32,755 bases of DNA from Deltaproteobacteria bacterium (GCA_016932235.1 JAFGDF010000153.1:1-32755); one strand, 5' to 3'. Positions 9,101-16,624 are shown, counted from the stretch's first letter. Translations and numbers: made by a program. The notes: a model not told the origin generated them from the letters alone.

Positions 9101-9293
9101 TACCAAGTTTCTTATTGGTACTCAGGGCCTTTCTTTCAACAAGTTTTTCAAGAAATTGAAGGATTTTTATTACCCCGATCTGGGTAGAGGCGGTCAGTAT
9201 ATCCAGGGAGATGCTTTCCGGAAGAAGAGCGGCATGAATCAAGATTGTCTTTTCATAATCGTCAAATTCGGCTAAATCCCTTAATCTTTTCAT
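6147..9293 (-). CDS. Sigma-54-dependent activator with TPR-like sensor region, GAF, AAA+ and Fis-type HTH
   Basis: The product has 1048 residues. Residues 1 to about 545 are helical repeats of TPR/MalT type, preceded by a winged-helix-like stretch. A GAF domain spans about 555-700. The AAA+ domain spans about 730-965 with Walker A GETGVGKE (760-767), the sigma-54 contact loop GAFTGA (807-812) and Walker B GTLFLDD. A Fis-type HTH lies at about 990-1036. There is no receiver domain, so activation should come from a ligand or partner protein rather than phosphorylation. The gene is divergent from the molybdoenzyme operon, which has a near-perfect sigma-54 promoter at 9447-9462, so I infer that it activates that operon. 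The ribosome-binding site is weak. Confidence 0.93.
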   Translation of the reverse strand: MKRLRDLAEFDDYEKTILIHAALLPESISLDILTASTQIGVIKILQFLEKLVERKALSTNKKLGKGYYQFSDNQYPRLILEKAEKAQLQNSAKALISLFEKTAEEDKEQFLNLVHLYQISGLPVKGTLSLFNMAEYYRKNNQTENAVKYYQFILDNPPTSKQSPVERRAFIDAALGLAATREHLVTADQKKGYLKRARRMAIGLQDKEREARICMIYAYLMSRSEDDLKKVSPHYHLMWKLTQEIGNKDLLKEAALMSIDFLCWQGRIAEAVKRYEEVIGNLENLPSDEITLRACCLLGWCFSICGQTARGIGLIKTVNEKAKLQGWPGLKAYSDIMSVMTLLEARYVEDADIYLERILKTPKDNLEYFVLWMALRAKAYVHFSRKDYKKFIQYLQQAQELSERYGWTLYRGSWNLECIRDLELEGEIDIGTSLKSEIELLMKWPDIYMKGVAYRYRAEKNFFGNGFEEKIIQKDLYKSLDLLVQSGAKLEAAKTKNVIARLMLKKGEHKNAQDLLMESWEVMSPVNRKLFPKDLRKYILDFNREERTIKAILEVGNSLGALRDWKALLNRVISLIMGFTGAERGGVFLPDGDKVIMVASRNLNPDVVQSKIFEPNLKLIEKVVRSGKEIVRGIEDFKNEKFGNITEAGWMICTPITLKGNVLGVFYLDADRIESAIALQDLRLLGAITNQIAVSLDNVRAYEEISRLKDRLNEEARLYRMEPSSSQSAGEIIGKSDAIFEILAEMQKVAPTDSAVLIAGETGVGKEMIARGIHKLSSRSEGPFIPVNMASLSENLIPSELFGHERGAFTGAARRRIGRLELAHDGTLFLDDVQNIPMDIQAKLLRSIEERAFERVGGTEIIHSDFRLIAATNIPLEEMVEKGLFRMDLFYRLNVFPIHVKPLRERKEDIPPLVLHFLEKYKKRFSKDQIHGISNTNMNRLMEYPWSGNVRELKHIIERAVILSDGHSLNLPGFIGSRPKDEPVKTHLTMKEMELSHIISALEKCGWHVSGDKGAARLLDLNPQTLYSKMRKLGIKRKIIPEKRPKES

Positions 9294-9351
9294 TGTTTAT
9301 ACCCAATAAACCCCGGAGCAGAAAGTCGCTGCCTAATAACATTACTAAATA

Positions 9352-9365
9352 TAATAATATTATTA
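9352..9365. promoter_or_regulatory. 14-bp palindrome, candidate upstream activator site
   Basis: TAATAATATTATTA is its own reverse complement and lies about 95 bp upstream of the -24 element, a usual distance for an enhancer-binding-protein site. The AT-only sequence means it could also arise by chance. Confidence 0.3.
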
Positions 9366-9446
9366 AATAAAATAAATTAAAAAAATTAGTTTCTGAATAA
9401 AAAATAATTTGTAGCGTAATAACAAGGCATTAGCATGCTCCGGCAA

Positions 9447-9462
9447 TGGCACGAAAATTGCT
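9447..9462 (+). promoter_or_regulatory. Sigma-54 (-24/-12) promoter of the molybdoenzyme operon
   Basis: TGGCACGAAAATTGCT matches the sigma-54 consensus TGGCAC-N5-TTGCT in every conserved position, with GG at 9448-9449 and GC at 9460-9461 at the required spacing. Transcription should start near 9473. It points towards the ferredoxin/NrfD/molybdopterin operon and away from the adjacent sigma-54 activator gene. Confidence 0.9.
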
Positions 9463-9651
9463 AAACGTATTACAAATCAGGGTTTATCATGTGTACTTGA
9501 CTGTCCATAATACCCCCTTCAGATTACTTTTGAAAGTTTTCAAGTATTGCCGGGCGTTCTTTTTTTAGGTTGAATAGCCTCAAATGATAGGGAAAATGAG
9601 ATAAAATATCAATAAGTATTCATAAAGTTAAAAAAAAGGAGAAGAATAAAA

Positions 9652-10437
9652 ATGAGATGGGGAATGGTAATAGATCTCGCAAAATGCATGCGCTGTCATG
9701 CGTGTGTGGCGGCCTGCAGGATAGAACATTTTTTGCCCCTGCGCGTCACATGGCCAAGATTGATAGCCATAGAAACGGAAACTGCCGGAAAGGGATGGTT
9801 ATCGACCATGCCGGTCAGGTGCAACCAGTGTCAGGACGCACCATGTGTAAAGGTATGCCCGACTGAGGCTACGACGCAGAGGGAGGATGGTATCGTAGTC
9901 ATTGATTCAAACAAATGTATAGGTTGCAGGTACTGTGTTATCGCATGCCCCTATCAAAACCGCACCTTTATATCAAAGGACAAGCATCCCGGTTATTTCC
10001 CTGGATATGAAAAGACGGCCTTTGAGATAAAGGGGGAAGAACTGTATCCGCATCAGGTCGGCACGACCGAGAAATGCAATTTTTGCGTGGAGAGGATCGA
10101 TGCAGGGCTGGAAAAGGGTCTCAGACCGGGTATTGACAGGGAGGCAACACCGGCATGTGTGAATGCATGCCAGGCGAGGGCCATGACCTTCGGAAACCTG
10201 GATGATCCGGACAGCAATGTTTCAAAACTCATAAGAGAGAGGCACGGCTTTGTACTTCAGGAAGAATACGGCACGCACCCCTCAGTCTATTATGTTGATG
10301 GTAAGATAGGCGGCAAGGAATCGAATAAAGCACCCGTTGAGGCCCAGACAGGAAGTTACATGCAGCACTTGAGTTCTGCGGAGGCAAGAGCCAGGGAGGT
10401 TTTCGCGGATATTTATAAGGAAAGGGGGAGGGCTTAA
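9652..10437 (+). CDS. Four-cluster [4Fe-4S] ferredoxin subunit of a molybdoenzyme (DmsB/PsrB type)
   Basis: The product has 261 residues with sixteen cysteines in the four blocks of this family: C12/15/18/22, C57/60/65/69, C89/92/95/99 and C142/145/169/173. These bind four [4Fe-4S] clusters that pass electrons between the catalytic subunit and the membrane subunit. There is no Tat or Sec signal; the protein starts directly with MRWGMVIDLAKCMRCHAC. A good AAGGAG precedes the ATG. It is the first gene of the sigma-54 operon, three bases before NrfD. The C-terminal tail after residue 180 is longer than the core fold and probably contacts a partner. Confidence 0.93.
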   Translation: MRWGMVIDLAKCMRCHACVAACRIEHFLPLRVTWPRLIAIETETAGKGWLSTMPVRCNQCQDAPCVKVCPTEATTQREDGIVVIDSNKCIGCRYCVIACPYQNRTFISKDKHPGYFPGYEKTAFEIKGEELYPHQVGTTEKCNFCVERIDAGLEKGLRPGIDREATPACVNACQARAMTFGNLDDPDSNVSKLIRERHGFVLQEEYGTHPSVYYVDGKIGGKESNKAPVEAQTGSYMQHLSSAEARAREVFADIYKERGRA

Positions 10438-10440
10438 GAA

Positions 10441-11403
10441 ATGCGAACACAAACAGCACGTCAATGGATGATAACGCATGAATGGATGGTTAATCCCATG
10501 CAGCAGACGGAGTGGATTGAAAGGCAGGGCCTGCTGGTCTGGCTTTCGGAGGTCTTTTCCGCGCTGGGCACAGGTATGTACCTGGTCGCCCTGTTTGTTA
10601 ATAACTGGTGGGGGGCCCTGATAGGGTGGGCCATTGTTATGTTCCTTAAACTCCCCCTGCATTTACTGTACCTTGGCAAGCCACTCAGATTCTGGCGAAC
10701 GTTTCCTCCTTTTTCCAACGCCTGGAAGACATCATGGATCGCCAGGGGTGTTGTATTCACCGGTTTTTTCAGCGCGTTCGGCTTTGCTCAGCTTGTAATA
10801 TCCTATTTCCTGATCTACACGGATATATTTACGGGAACGGCCTTTAGTATGGTTTACGCATTAGACATACTGGTGAAGATTTTAGCTGGTGTGTTCGTTA
10901 TCCTCACAGGAATATACTGCGGTTTTATGATGAGTTACTGCAAGAGTGTGCCTTTCTGGAATACGGGGATTCTCCCAATTGTCATCTTTAATGCCGGTTT
11001 GGCGGACGGCATAGCGCTTATAATGGGAGTGGGAATATTCACCGGTGGTGTTAACTTCCACGCCCTGGAATTTGCAAGCCGAATTGTCCTGGGGGTAAAT
11101 GCCATCCTTCTTGGAACTTATCTTTTAAATGCCTCATATCAATCGGACACAGCAGGCTTCTCTGTGAGAGAACTTGTTATTGGCAGGGTCGCGATTATTT
11201 TCTGGGTGGGTATTATCATATGCGGGATCATAATACCGCTGCTGGTATCATTCTTAAGCCTGTTCGCTGGCAAAGCTTCCCTGCCATTAATGATCGGGGC
11301 TATCATTTGCCATACCATTGGAGCATTTTCCCTGAAATATTGCCTTTTGAAAGTGGGTATTCATAAACCGATCGTGCCCAGGATTTTGATGCAGGGGTAC
11401 TAA
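10441..11403 (+). CDS. NrfD/PsrC-type membrane quinone-interacting subunit
   Basis: The product has 320 residues with about eight hydrophobic helices, the size and pattern of the NrfD/PsrC family that exchanges electrons with the quinone pool. It lies three bases after the ferredoxin gene and 18 bases before the molybdopterin subunit. GGGAGGG precedes the ATG. It should anchor the complex in the cytoplasmic membrane. Because the soluble subunits lack export signals, its electron-transfer face is expected to look towards the cytoplasm, unlike classical PsrABC. Confidence 0.88.
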   Translation: MRTQTARQWMITHEWMVNPMQQTEWIERQGLLVWLSEVFSALGTGMYLVALFVNNWWGALIGWAIVMFLKLPLHLLYLGKPLRFWRTFPPFSNAWKTSWIARGVVFTGFFSAFGFAQLVISYFLIYTDIFTGTAFSMVYALDILVKILAGVFVILTGIYCGFMMSYCKSVPFWNTGILPIVIFNAGLADGIALIMGVGIFTGGVNFHALEFASRIVLGVNAILLGTYLLNASYQSDTAGFSVRELVIGRVAIIFWVGIIICGIIIPLLVSFLSLFAGKASLPLMIGAIICHTIGAFSLKYCLLKVGIHKPIVPRILMQGY

Positions 11404-11421
11404 GAATCAAAGGAGAAGAAA

Positions 11422-13638
11422 ATGGGTGAAAGAAAAGTAATTTACTCAACCTGCTGCGGCTGTCATGGAGGTTGCGGAATAAAAGTAACAACGGATGACG
11501 GAGTTATCGTGCACATAGAGGGCAACCCGAATTCCCTGACAAGGGGGACAATGTGCGCCAAAGGATTATCCGCTATTCAGCATATTGATAATCCATACCG
11601 GCTTAAATATCCGATAAAGAGGACAGGCCCCAAGGCCTCGGGTAAATGGCAAAGGATCTCATGGGACGAGGCCCTGGATACAATAGCGGAGAAGATGAAG
11701 GATGCCATAAAGAATTTCGGACCGCATACAATCGCGGTATCCCAGGGAACAGGGAGAGGTTATAACCGTTACATCCACCGTATGGCGAGGTCCATTGGAA
11801 CGGCTAATGTCATCTCTCCAGGGTACGTATGCCACAGCCCAAGGCTCGGGATGTACGGCCTGGTGACGGGGTATGGACGTCTTTATTGCGACTATCACGG
11901 CTGGGGAGGAGAATTTCCCAAGACCCAGATTGCATGGGCAAAGCAGCTCGAGATAAGCAGTGCCGATTCCGAACTGTGCAACTGGTTTATCCAGTCCCTG
12001 GATTACTGTAAAAATTTCATTCTTGTCGATCCGAGGGTCACCGCCTATACATCCAGGGCCACGATGCATCTTCAGCTCAGGCCCGGTACGGACAGCGCCC
12101 TTGCCCTGGGGATGATCAATGTTATCATCGAAGAGGAGCTTTATGACAAGGAATTCGTCAACAACTGGACTTCCGATTTTGATGATCTCAAAAAGCGCGC
12201 GAAGGATTATCCTCCCGAAAAGGTTTCTGAGATAACCTGGGTCCCCAAAGAAAAGATTATCCAGGCGGCCAGGATGTTTGCTATAGACACTCCCGGCGTT
12301 ATCCAGGTCGGAAGCTCCATAGAAAGGCAGGCAAATTGTGGCAATACCATGAGGGGGATTACATGCCTTATAGGGTTGACAGGAAACATTGAGAGGCCCG
12401 GAAGCATGATGAGCTGGGTTCTCCCTGAGACAGGGCTTATAGAAGACTTCTTTAATGAGCTGCCCTTGACCGAGGAGATGAAAAGCAAGATCATAGGCGC
12501 TGATAAATTCAAGATGGGAGCGGCTCGTACATGCAATCCGGATACCATGGTAAAGGCGATAATTTCAGGATCTGCCCCCATCAAGGTATGGCTCAGTATC
12601 GGAGGTCAGCAGATCGTTCATATGGCCAATACAAAGGAGGTCGTGGAGGCGATTGAAAAGGTAGAGTTTCTGGTTCACTGCGACCAGTTCATGGGTCCCA
12701 TGGCCCAGGCGGCGGACATAGTGCTTCCATCCGCTCACTATCTCGAGATGGATGATGTTTATGACATGCATCCAAGGTTTATGATCGAGGCGCACAACAA
12801 GGTAGTTGATCCACCAGGTGAGGCAAAGCCCAACATTTGGATATTCAACGAGATCGGCAAGAGGGTCGTGCCTGACAAATGGTTCAAGGATGAATATGAG
12901 GCTCTTGATTATCAGCTCAGCAAAGGTGCCGCTATGAACTGGAAGAAATTCAGTGAAAACACCGTAAGCGGCTGCTGGGGCAAGGATCAGGTCTATTACA
13001 AGTATAAAACCGATTACTGGAGAAAGGGCGGAGGTTTTCCAACTCCCAACGGGAAATTTGAATTCAACTCCAGGAGATTGAGAGAACTCGGCTATGACGG
13101 GTTGCCGGGTTACAGGGAACCCGGCGAAAGTCCCATTTCAACACCGGAACTTTACAAGGAATATCCTATAGTAATGACGAGCGGCTACCGTTCGCCTTTC
13201 TATTTTCTTGGACAGTACAGGAATATCCCATGGCTGAGAAGTTTCATGGAATATCCCACCGCGCAAATACATCCTGAAACAGCGGCAGAATACGGCATTA
13301 AAGACGGTGACTGGATGTGGATAGAGTCGCCCAGAGGAAGGATCAGACAAAAGTGCAGGGTATTCCCCGGTATTTTAAAGGGTGTTTTAATGGCGACTGC
13401 CAACTGTTTCTATCCCGAAGAACCCCCCGAGACTTATCACGGGCTGTTCATTTCCAACCCGAATGTGTTAACCAGCAATGATCATCTTGATCCAATGTAC
13501 GGTTCTCCTGACCTTACCTGCCTGCTCTGCAAGATCTATCCATGCACTGAGGAAGATCTTCAGGAGAATGTCTTTAAAACAGAAGAGTACGGTACAGTGC
13601 AGCAGCTAGGCGGTGGGAAAACCGCTTTAGATGAGTAA
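11422..13638 (+). CDS. Molybdopterin oxidoreductase catalytic subunit, cytoplasmic (DMSO-reductase superfamily)
   Basis: The product has 738 residues. C11-x2-C14-x3-C18 and C45 bind an N-terminal [4Fe-4S] cluster. Lys47 in CAKG is the conserved residue between cluster and pterin. Cys137 in YVCHSPR sits where the metal ligand is expected, so a cysteine-ligated Mo or W is likely. No twin-arginine signal is present. Length, absence of Tat and the layout around LYDKEFVNNW resemble, from memory, the acetylene-hydratase-like branch. Unlike that hydratase it travels with ferredoxin and NrfD subunits, which points to a redox reaction coupled to quinones. The substrate cannot be deduced. AAAGGAG precedes the ATG and a strong terminator follows the stop. 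Confidence 0.93.
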   Translation: MGERKVIYSTCCGCHGGCGIKVTTDDGVIVHIEGNPNSLTRGTMCAKGLSAIQHIDNPYRLKYPIKRTGPKASGKWQRISWDEALDTIAEKMKDAIKNFGPHTIAVSQGTGRGYNRYIHRMARSIGTANVISPGYVCHSPRLGMYGLVTGYGRLYCDYHGWGGEFPKTQIAWAKQLEISSADSELCNWFIQSLDYCKNFILVDPRVTAYTSRATMHLQLRPGTDSALALGMINVIIEEELYDKEFVNNWTSDFDDLKKRAKDYPPEKVSEITWVPKEKIIQAARMFAIDTPGVIQVGSSIERQANCGNTMRGITCLIGLTGNIERPGSMMSWVLPETGLIEDFFNELPLTEEMKSKIIGADKFKMGAARTCNPDTMVKAIISGSAPIKVWLSIGGQQIVHMANTKEVVEAIEKVEFLVHCDQFMGPMAQAADIVLPSAHYLEMDDVYDMHPRFMIEAHNKVVDPPGEAKPNIWIFNEIGKRVVPDKWFKDEYEALDYQLSKGAAMNWKKFSENTVSGCWGKDQVYYKYKTDYWRKGGGFPTPNGKFEFNSRRLRELGYDGLPGYREPGESPISTPELYKEYPIVMTSGYRSPFYFLGQYRNIPWLRSFMEYPTAQIHPETAAEYGIKDGDWMWIESPRGRIRQKCRVFPGILKGVLMATANCFYPEEPPETYHGLFISNPNVLTSNDHLDPMYGSPDLTCLLCKIYPCTEEDLQENVFKTEEYGTVQQLGGGKTALDE

Positions 13639-13676
13639 ATCGGCATGATTTAGCAACTTATTAATAGTCTGAGCAA

Positions 13677-13713
13677 AATAAAGAAGGCATCCTTTAGGGG
13701 TGCCTTCTTTATT
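13677..13713. terminator. Rho-independent terminator of the molybdoenzyme operon
   Basis: AATAAAGAAGGCA and TGCCTTCTTTATT form a perfect 13-bp stem with an 11-base loop, beginning 38 bases after the catalytic-subunit stop. The T-rich right arm suits termination on the plus strand, and the A-rich left arm could also stop minus-strand transcripts. Confidence 0.88.
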
Positions 13714-13857
13714 GGATTTGATAAAGCATTCTATCAATCAGAATCATATTTTCCGTTGGTTTTGCACTGATAATCAGGGGTCTCCCAAAATCCGGGACAG
13801 AAAAAGTCCTTTGTGAATTTGCTTATGGATTCTGGCAAGGGAACCCTCCGGCCAGTA

Positions 13858-14859
13858 TTAATCACTTTCCCTCCCGCATGATAAATCGCAGAGCAGGCCA
13901 CCATCGCCACACCGTGCGGTCTCGAATTGCAGAACAGGATGATCGATCCCGAAACGGTGGAAAAGTTCGTGGCGGATTTCTTCTGAGAGGGATTCGGTTT
14001 TGCTTAAAAGCTGGTCCGTCACCTCAACGTGACAGGAGAAGGCGATGCTGGCGGAACTCACTTTCCAGGCGTGAAGGTAATGGACGCCGCAGACACCGGG
14101 TATGTTCAGTAACGTTCTCCCGATCTCTTCAAGGTCAAGGTTCCTTGGTGTGGCGTTCATCAGGATGTCAGTCGCCTCCTTGAGAATGGACCAGCAGTTC
14201 TTGAGAATGAATATCACAATGAAGAATGATAATAACGGATCCAGCCAATACCACGGCCTAAGCACCAGGATGATTCCGTTCACAAGGACAAGAACGGAGG
14301 TGAGCATGTCTCCCACCATGTGGAGAAAAGCACCCCGCACGTTGAGACTGTGTTTGGAATCCCGGTGGAGCAGCCATGCCGAAAGACCGTTTCCGGCAAT
14401 GCCCATGGCCGCCAGGTAGATCACGATTTGACCGATTACCGGCCGGGGGTGCCAGAGCCGCTCGAATGCCTCATAGATGATGAATACCGCCACGGCAAGG
14501 AGAATAGCGACGTTGATAACCGCCCCGAGGACTTCAGCCCGTTTGTATCCAAAGGTGTTTTGGGGCGAGGCCCCCTTCTTGCCGATTTGAAAGGCGAAAT
14601 ACGCGATCAATATGGCAGCGGAGTCACTGAAATTATGGACGGCGTCAGAGATCAGGGCCATGCTGTGGGAATAGATCCCGCCCAGGATCTGGACGGACGG
14701 GATCAGCAGATTGATGACCAGGGTGACCAGGAGCCGCGGCCCGGTAGTTTCTCTTTCATCAAATACATGCACCGGGCCTGAGTGATCATTCTGGTGAAGA
14801 GCCAAGGGCTCATCGCCAGCGGACCCTTGAGAGTCTATCCATTTTTCATTTTGTCCCAT
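13858..14859 (-). CDS. Cation diffusion facilitator (Zn/Cd-type metal exporter)
   Basis: The product has 333 residues with six membrane helices and a cytoplasmic C-terminal domain, as in CzcD/ZitB proteins. The transport site is the HD-HD type: Asp72-x2-His75-x3-Asp79 in helix 2 and His180-x3-Asp184 in helix 5. This pattern usually selects zinc or cadmium. The tail has three cysteines (ARCGDGGLLCDLSC), which could bind metal. It is the last gene of the minus-strand metal/thiol cluster. Its start overlaps the 3' end of the VapB-like relic in another frame. The upstream AAGAAG is a modest ribosome-binding site. Confidence 0.9.
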   Translation of the reverse strand: MGQNEKWIDSQGSAGDEPLALHQNDHSGPVHVFDERETTGPRLLVTLVINLLIPSVQILGGIYSHSMALISDAVHNFSDSAAILIAYFAFQIGKKGASPQNTFGYKRAEVLGAVINVAILLAVAVFIIYEAFERLWHPRPVIGQIVIYLAAMGIAGNGLSAWLLHRDSKHSLNVRGAFLHMVGDMLTSVLVLVNGIILVLRPWYWLDPLLSFFIVIFILKNCWSILKEATDILMNATPRNLDLEEIGRTLLNIPGVCGVHYLHAWKVSSASIAFSCHVEVTDQLLSKTESLSEEIRHELFHRFGIDHPVLQFETARCGDGGLLCDLSCGRESD

Positions 14860-15143
14860 TTTTCTTCTTTGCGCATGATCTTCAATTCATCCTGTGTCAT
14901 GAAATCTTCAAATATCCCCAACATCCTGGCAAGGTCTGCAAGCCTTTATTTCTTATTAAACATTCATGGCCCCAGGCAGCAGTCTTTAGACATAATTTTG
15001 CATTATAGTCCGACATTGTTAGCATTTATTTTCGTGTTGGATCCTTTTAATGCAAAGACGACCTCAGCCTTTTTAGTCTTAGCCCCTGTGTATTCCATTG
15101 CCTGCATCAATCCGTTTTCTGGGATACCGATTGTTGTTTTCAT
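14835..15143 (-). pseudogene. VapB-like antitoxin relic, split in two frames
   Basis: From the ATG at 15143 the frame gives 46 residues that begin MKTTIGIPENGLMQAMEYTG and continue AKTKKAEVVFAL, the ribbon-helix-helix start of VapB-type antitoxins. It then drifts and stops at 15003. After about 60 bases, 14945-14835 encodes RLADLARMLGIFEDF followed by MTQDELKIMRKEEKWD, the usual C-terminal part of the same family. The middle has been disrupted by an insertion or rearrangement. No VapC-type PIN toxin follows; the CDF exporter comes next. I therefore read it as a dead antitoxin gene. Confidence 0.65.
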
Positions 15144-15259
15144 GATTCCAGGATACGATTTATTTGGATTCCTATCAAGGCAATAATTGAAGCAAATCCC
15201 AGGGCAAAGGGCATTATAATTATCGAAATATTCCCGTTCAGTTTCTTTAAATTTTTCAT
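15140..15259 (-). CDS. 39-residue single-helix membrane peptide
   Basis: The ATG at 15259 lies six bases after the TauE/SafE stop. The peptide starts with the basic segment MKNLKKLNGN, has a hydrophobic helix at about 11-31 and ends INRILES. The stop TGA overlaps the ATG of the VapB-like relic (ATGA). Close coupling to the exporter and the clear positive-inside helix suggest a real small membrane protein, perhaps an accessory of the exporter. I do not recognise a family. Confidence 0.5.
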   Translation of the reverse strand: MKNLKKLNGNISIIIMPFALGFASIIALIGIQINRILES

Positions 15260-15265
15260 CAAACC

Positions 15266-16096
15266 CTACAGAGGAAGGTGCAACCAAGCAAATACTCCTG
15301 CCATCTTAAGCCCCATGTAAAACATAACTGCAATAAAAATGTATCTGAGCTGTTTGGCCGGGAGAACGTGGGCGGTGCTGGCGCCAATCACTGCCCAGGG
15401 AATGCTGACGCCGGCCAGAATGATCCATTGGTACCAGTTCAGATATCCCGTCGAATAGGGAGGCAGCCCTTGAACCCCCAATCCGTTGACCCAGTATGAG
15501 AGCGCCCCGCCAAAGGCCGTAAAGATCATAAGGGCTGTCGACGTGCCCACCGCCTGGTGCATCTTGAATTTAAGAAAGTATACCATGATGGGGATCATCA
15601 GGACGCCCCCGCCGATCCCTATGATGCCGGAGACGATGCCCAGTGGAATGCCCCATAAAATAAATGCGGTCACACTATCCGAGGGCTCATCTGTAATTTT
15701 AGGCGGTTTGGCCGTGAGCATTCTGAGGGCACCAAGGATGACGGCAATTCCAAAGGCGACCGTCAGGATCTTCCCTGGCAGGTGCGAGGCGATAAAGGCC
15801 CCGAAAAAGGCACCAACAGCGCCAGCGATGCCAAAGGTCACACCTGCCCTCCATCGGACAGCCCCTTTCTTGTGGTGCGTCATGGCGCCGCTAAAGGCCG
15901 TGGGAAGAACCACTAGGAGGTTGGTCCCGAAGGCGATGCGGATGGCGATGGTGGGGTCAACACCAATGGATTTCAAGGCCCAGAACTGTACCGGGACCAT
16001 GATAAAACACCCCCCCACGCCCAAAAGACCGGAGGCAAATCCTACGCCCAGACCGGTAATCAACAATGCGATAATTTGTGCGCCATGCAGCTCCAT
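15266..16096 (-). CDS. TauE/SafE family anion exporter
   Basis: The product has 276 residues and about eight membrane helices. The two-fold repeated motif is visible as GFASGLLGVGGCFIMVPV near residue 19 and GIVSGIIGIGGGVLMIPI in the second half. Members export sulfite or organosulfonates, and some import related sulfur compounds. AGGAAGG upstream supports the start. In this cluster, next to a thioredoxin-like protein and metal genes, a role in removing a sulfur species is plausible but not shown. Confidence 0.88.
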   Translation of the reverse strand: MELHGAQIIALLITGLGVGFASGLLGVGGCFIMVPVQFWALKSIGVDPTIAIRIAFGTNLLVVLPTAFSGAMTHHKKGAVRWRAGVTFGIAGAVGAFFGAFIASHLPGKILTVAFGIAVILGALRMLTAKPPKITDEPSDSVTAFILWGIPLGIVSGIIGIGGGVLMIPIMVYFLKFKMHQAVGTSTALMIFTAFGGALSYWVNGLGVQGLPPYSTGYLNWYQWIILAGVSIPWAVIGASTAHVLPAKQLRYIFIAVMFYMGLKMAGVFAWLHLPL

Positions 16097-16143
16097 TTTT
16101 CTTTTCCTTCCTGTTTTTATTTTTTAGATTTTAAAAATAAATA

Positions 16144-16383
16144 TCATGAATCATATCCGGCAGAGGTTCGCCCTTCGAATACCAGCGAGACCTTCCAACA
16201 TCTCCCTGATATCAGAGTCGTTTTCCAGACAATGCTTGAGATTCCCCCTCCAAGTCCCTCTATCGTGATAAGAGGAGTAGCTCCATCACTGCATGAGGGC
16301 GCGCATTCTCCTCTTTCTTCTGTGACGATCCCGGCGTATTTTTGTATAACCAGATCATGTATCTTATCTTTCTGATCTTCCAT
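16144..16383 (-). pseudogene. Degenerate small gene with ArsM-like N-terminus
   Basis: From the ATG at 16383 the frame starts MEDQKDKIHDLVIQKYAGIV and continues with ECAPSC. This resembles, weakly, the N-terminus of arsenite methyltransferases. From about 16240 a different frame encodes the protein-like NLKHCLENDSDIREM, then LEGLAGIRRANLCRI, ending at 16151. The annotated frame becomes less convincing at that point. The simplest reading is a gene reduced to its two ends by an internal deletion. The start overlaps the end of the thioredoxin-like gene by 20 bases. The family call is tentative. Confidence 0.45.
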
Positions 16384-16621
16384 CACTATTACCGGAAATC
16401 CATCCCTTTATCTCATCCTTTGTAGGGATCTTCCCAACACTTTTAACCACGCCATCCACAATAACTGCCGGAGTGCCGAAGACACCATAACCGGCTATCT
16501 CCAGGGTGTTTGTAATTTTTGTGATATCCGCGTTTATCCCTGATTCACTTACCGCCTCTTCCACGTTCTTTTTGGTTGCTTCACATTTAGGGCATCCAGG
16601 GCCCAGTACCTTTATCTCCAT
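16364..16621 (-). CDS. Thioredoxin-like redox-active disulfide protein (TM0996/MTH895 type)
   Basis: The product has 85 residues with a glutaredoxin/thioredoxin fold: strand EIKVLGPG, active site C10-P-K-C13, and the cis-proline turn GVFGTPAVIVDG. Small proteins of this type are often encoded next to ArsP-like permeases and probably reduce or shuttle a thiol or metalloid-bound substrate. GGAGG seven bases upstream gives a strong start. It overlaps the next gene and lies three bases after the frameshifted gene, so it belongs to the ArsR/permease transcript. Confidence 0.88.
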   Translation of the reverse strand: MEIKVLGPGCPKCEATKKNVEEAVSESGINADITKITNTLEIAGYGVFGTPAVIVDGVVKSVGKIPTKDEIKGWISGNSDGRSER

Positions 16622-16624
16622 GGT

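Larger units (their letters stand above)
9294..9651. other. 358-bp divergent control region
   Basis: This very AT-rich gap separates the sigma-54 activator from the molybdoenzyme operon. It holds the -24/-12 promoter at 9447-9462, a 14-bp perfect palindrome TAATAATATTATTA at 9352-9365 about 95 bp upstream, and a leader of roughly 180 bases before the ferredoxin gene. The A/T-rich stretch between palindrome and promoter would suit DNA bending by IHF, but I see no clear IHF consensus. Confidence 0.6.

Noticed and set aside
11659..12069. 136-codon minus-strand frame inside the molybdopterin gene
   Set aside because: It is a shadow of the real gene, without a ribosome-binding site or family motifs.
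14946..15020. Integron attC-like site around GCTAACAA in the VapB relic
   Set aside because: The matching inverse core and the paired boxes are absent.
15003..15287. 94-codon minus-strand frame starting inside the TauE/SafE gene
   Set aside because: Its 3' half is the VapB-like relic in the same frame; the 5' half overlaps the exporter end and the membrane peptide in a different frame and has no protein-like pattern of its own.
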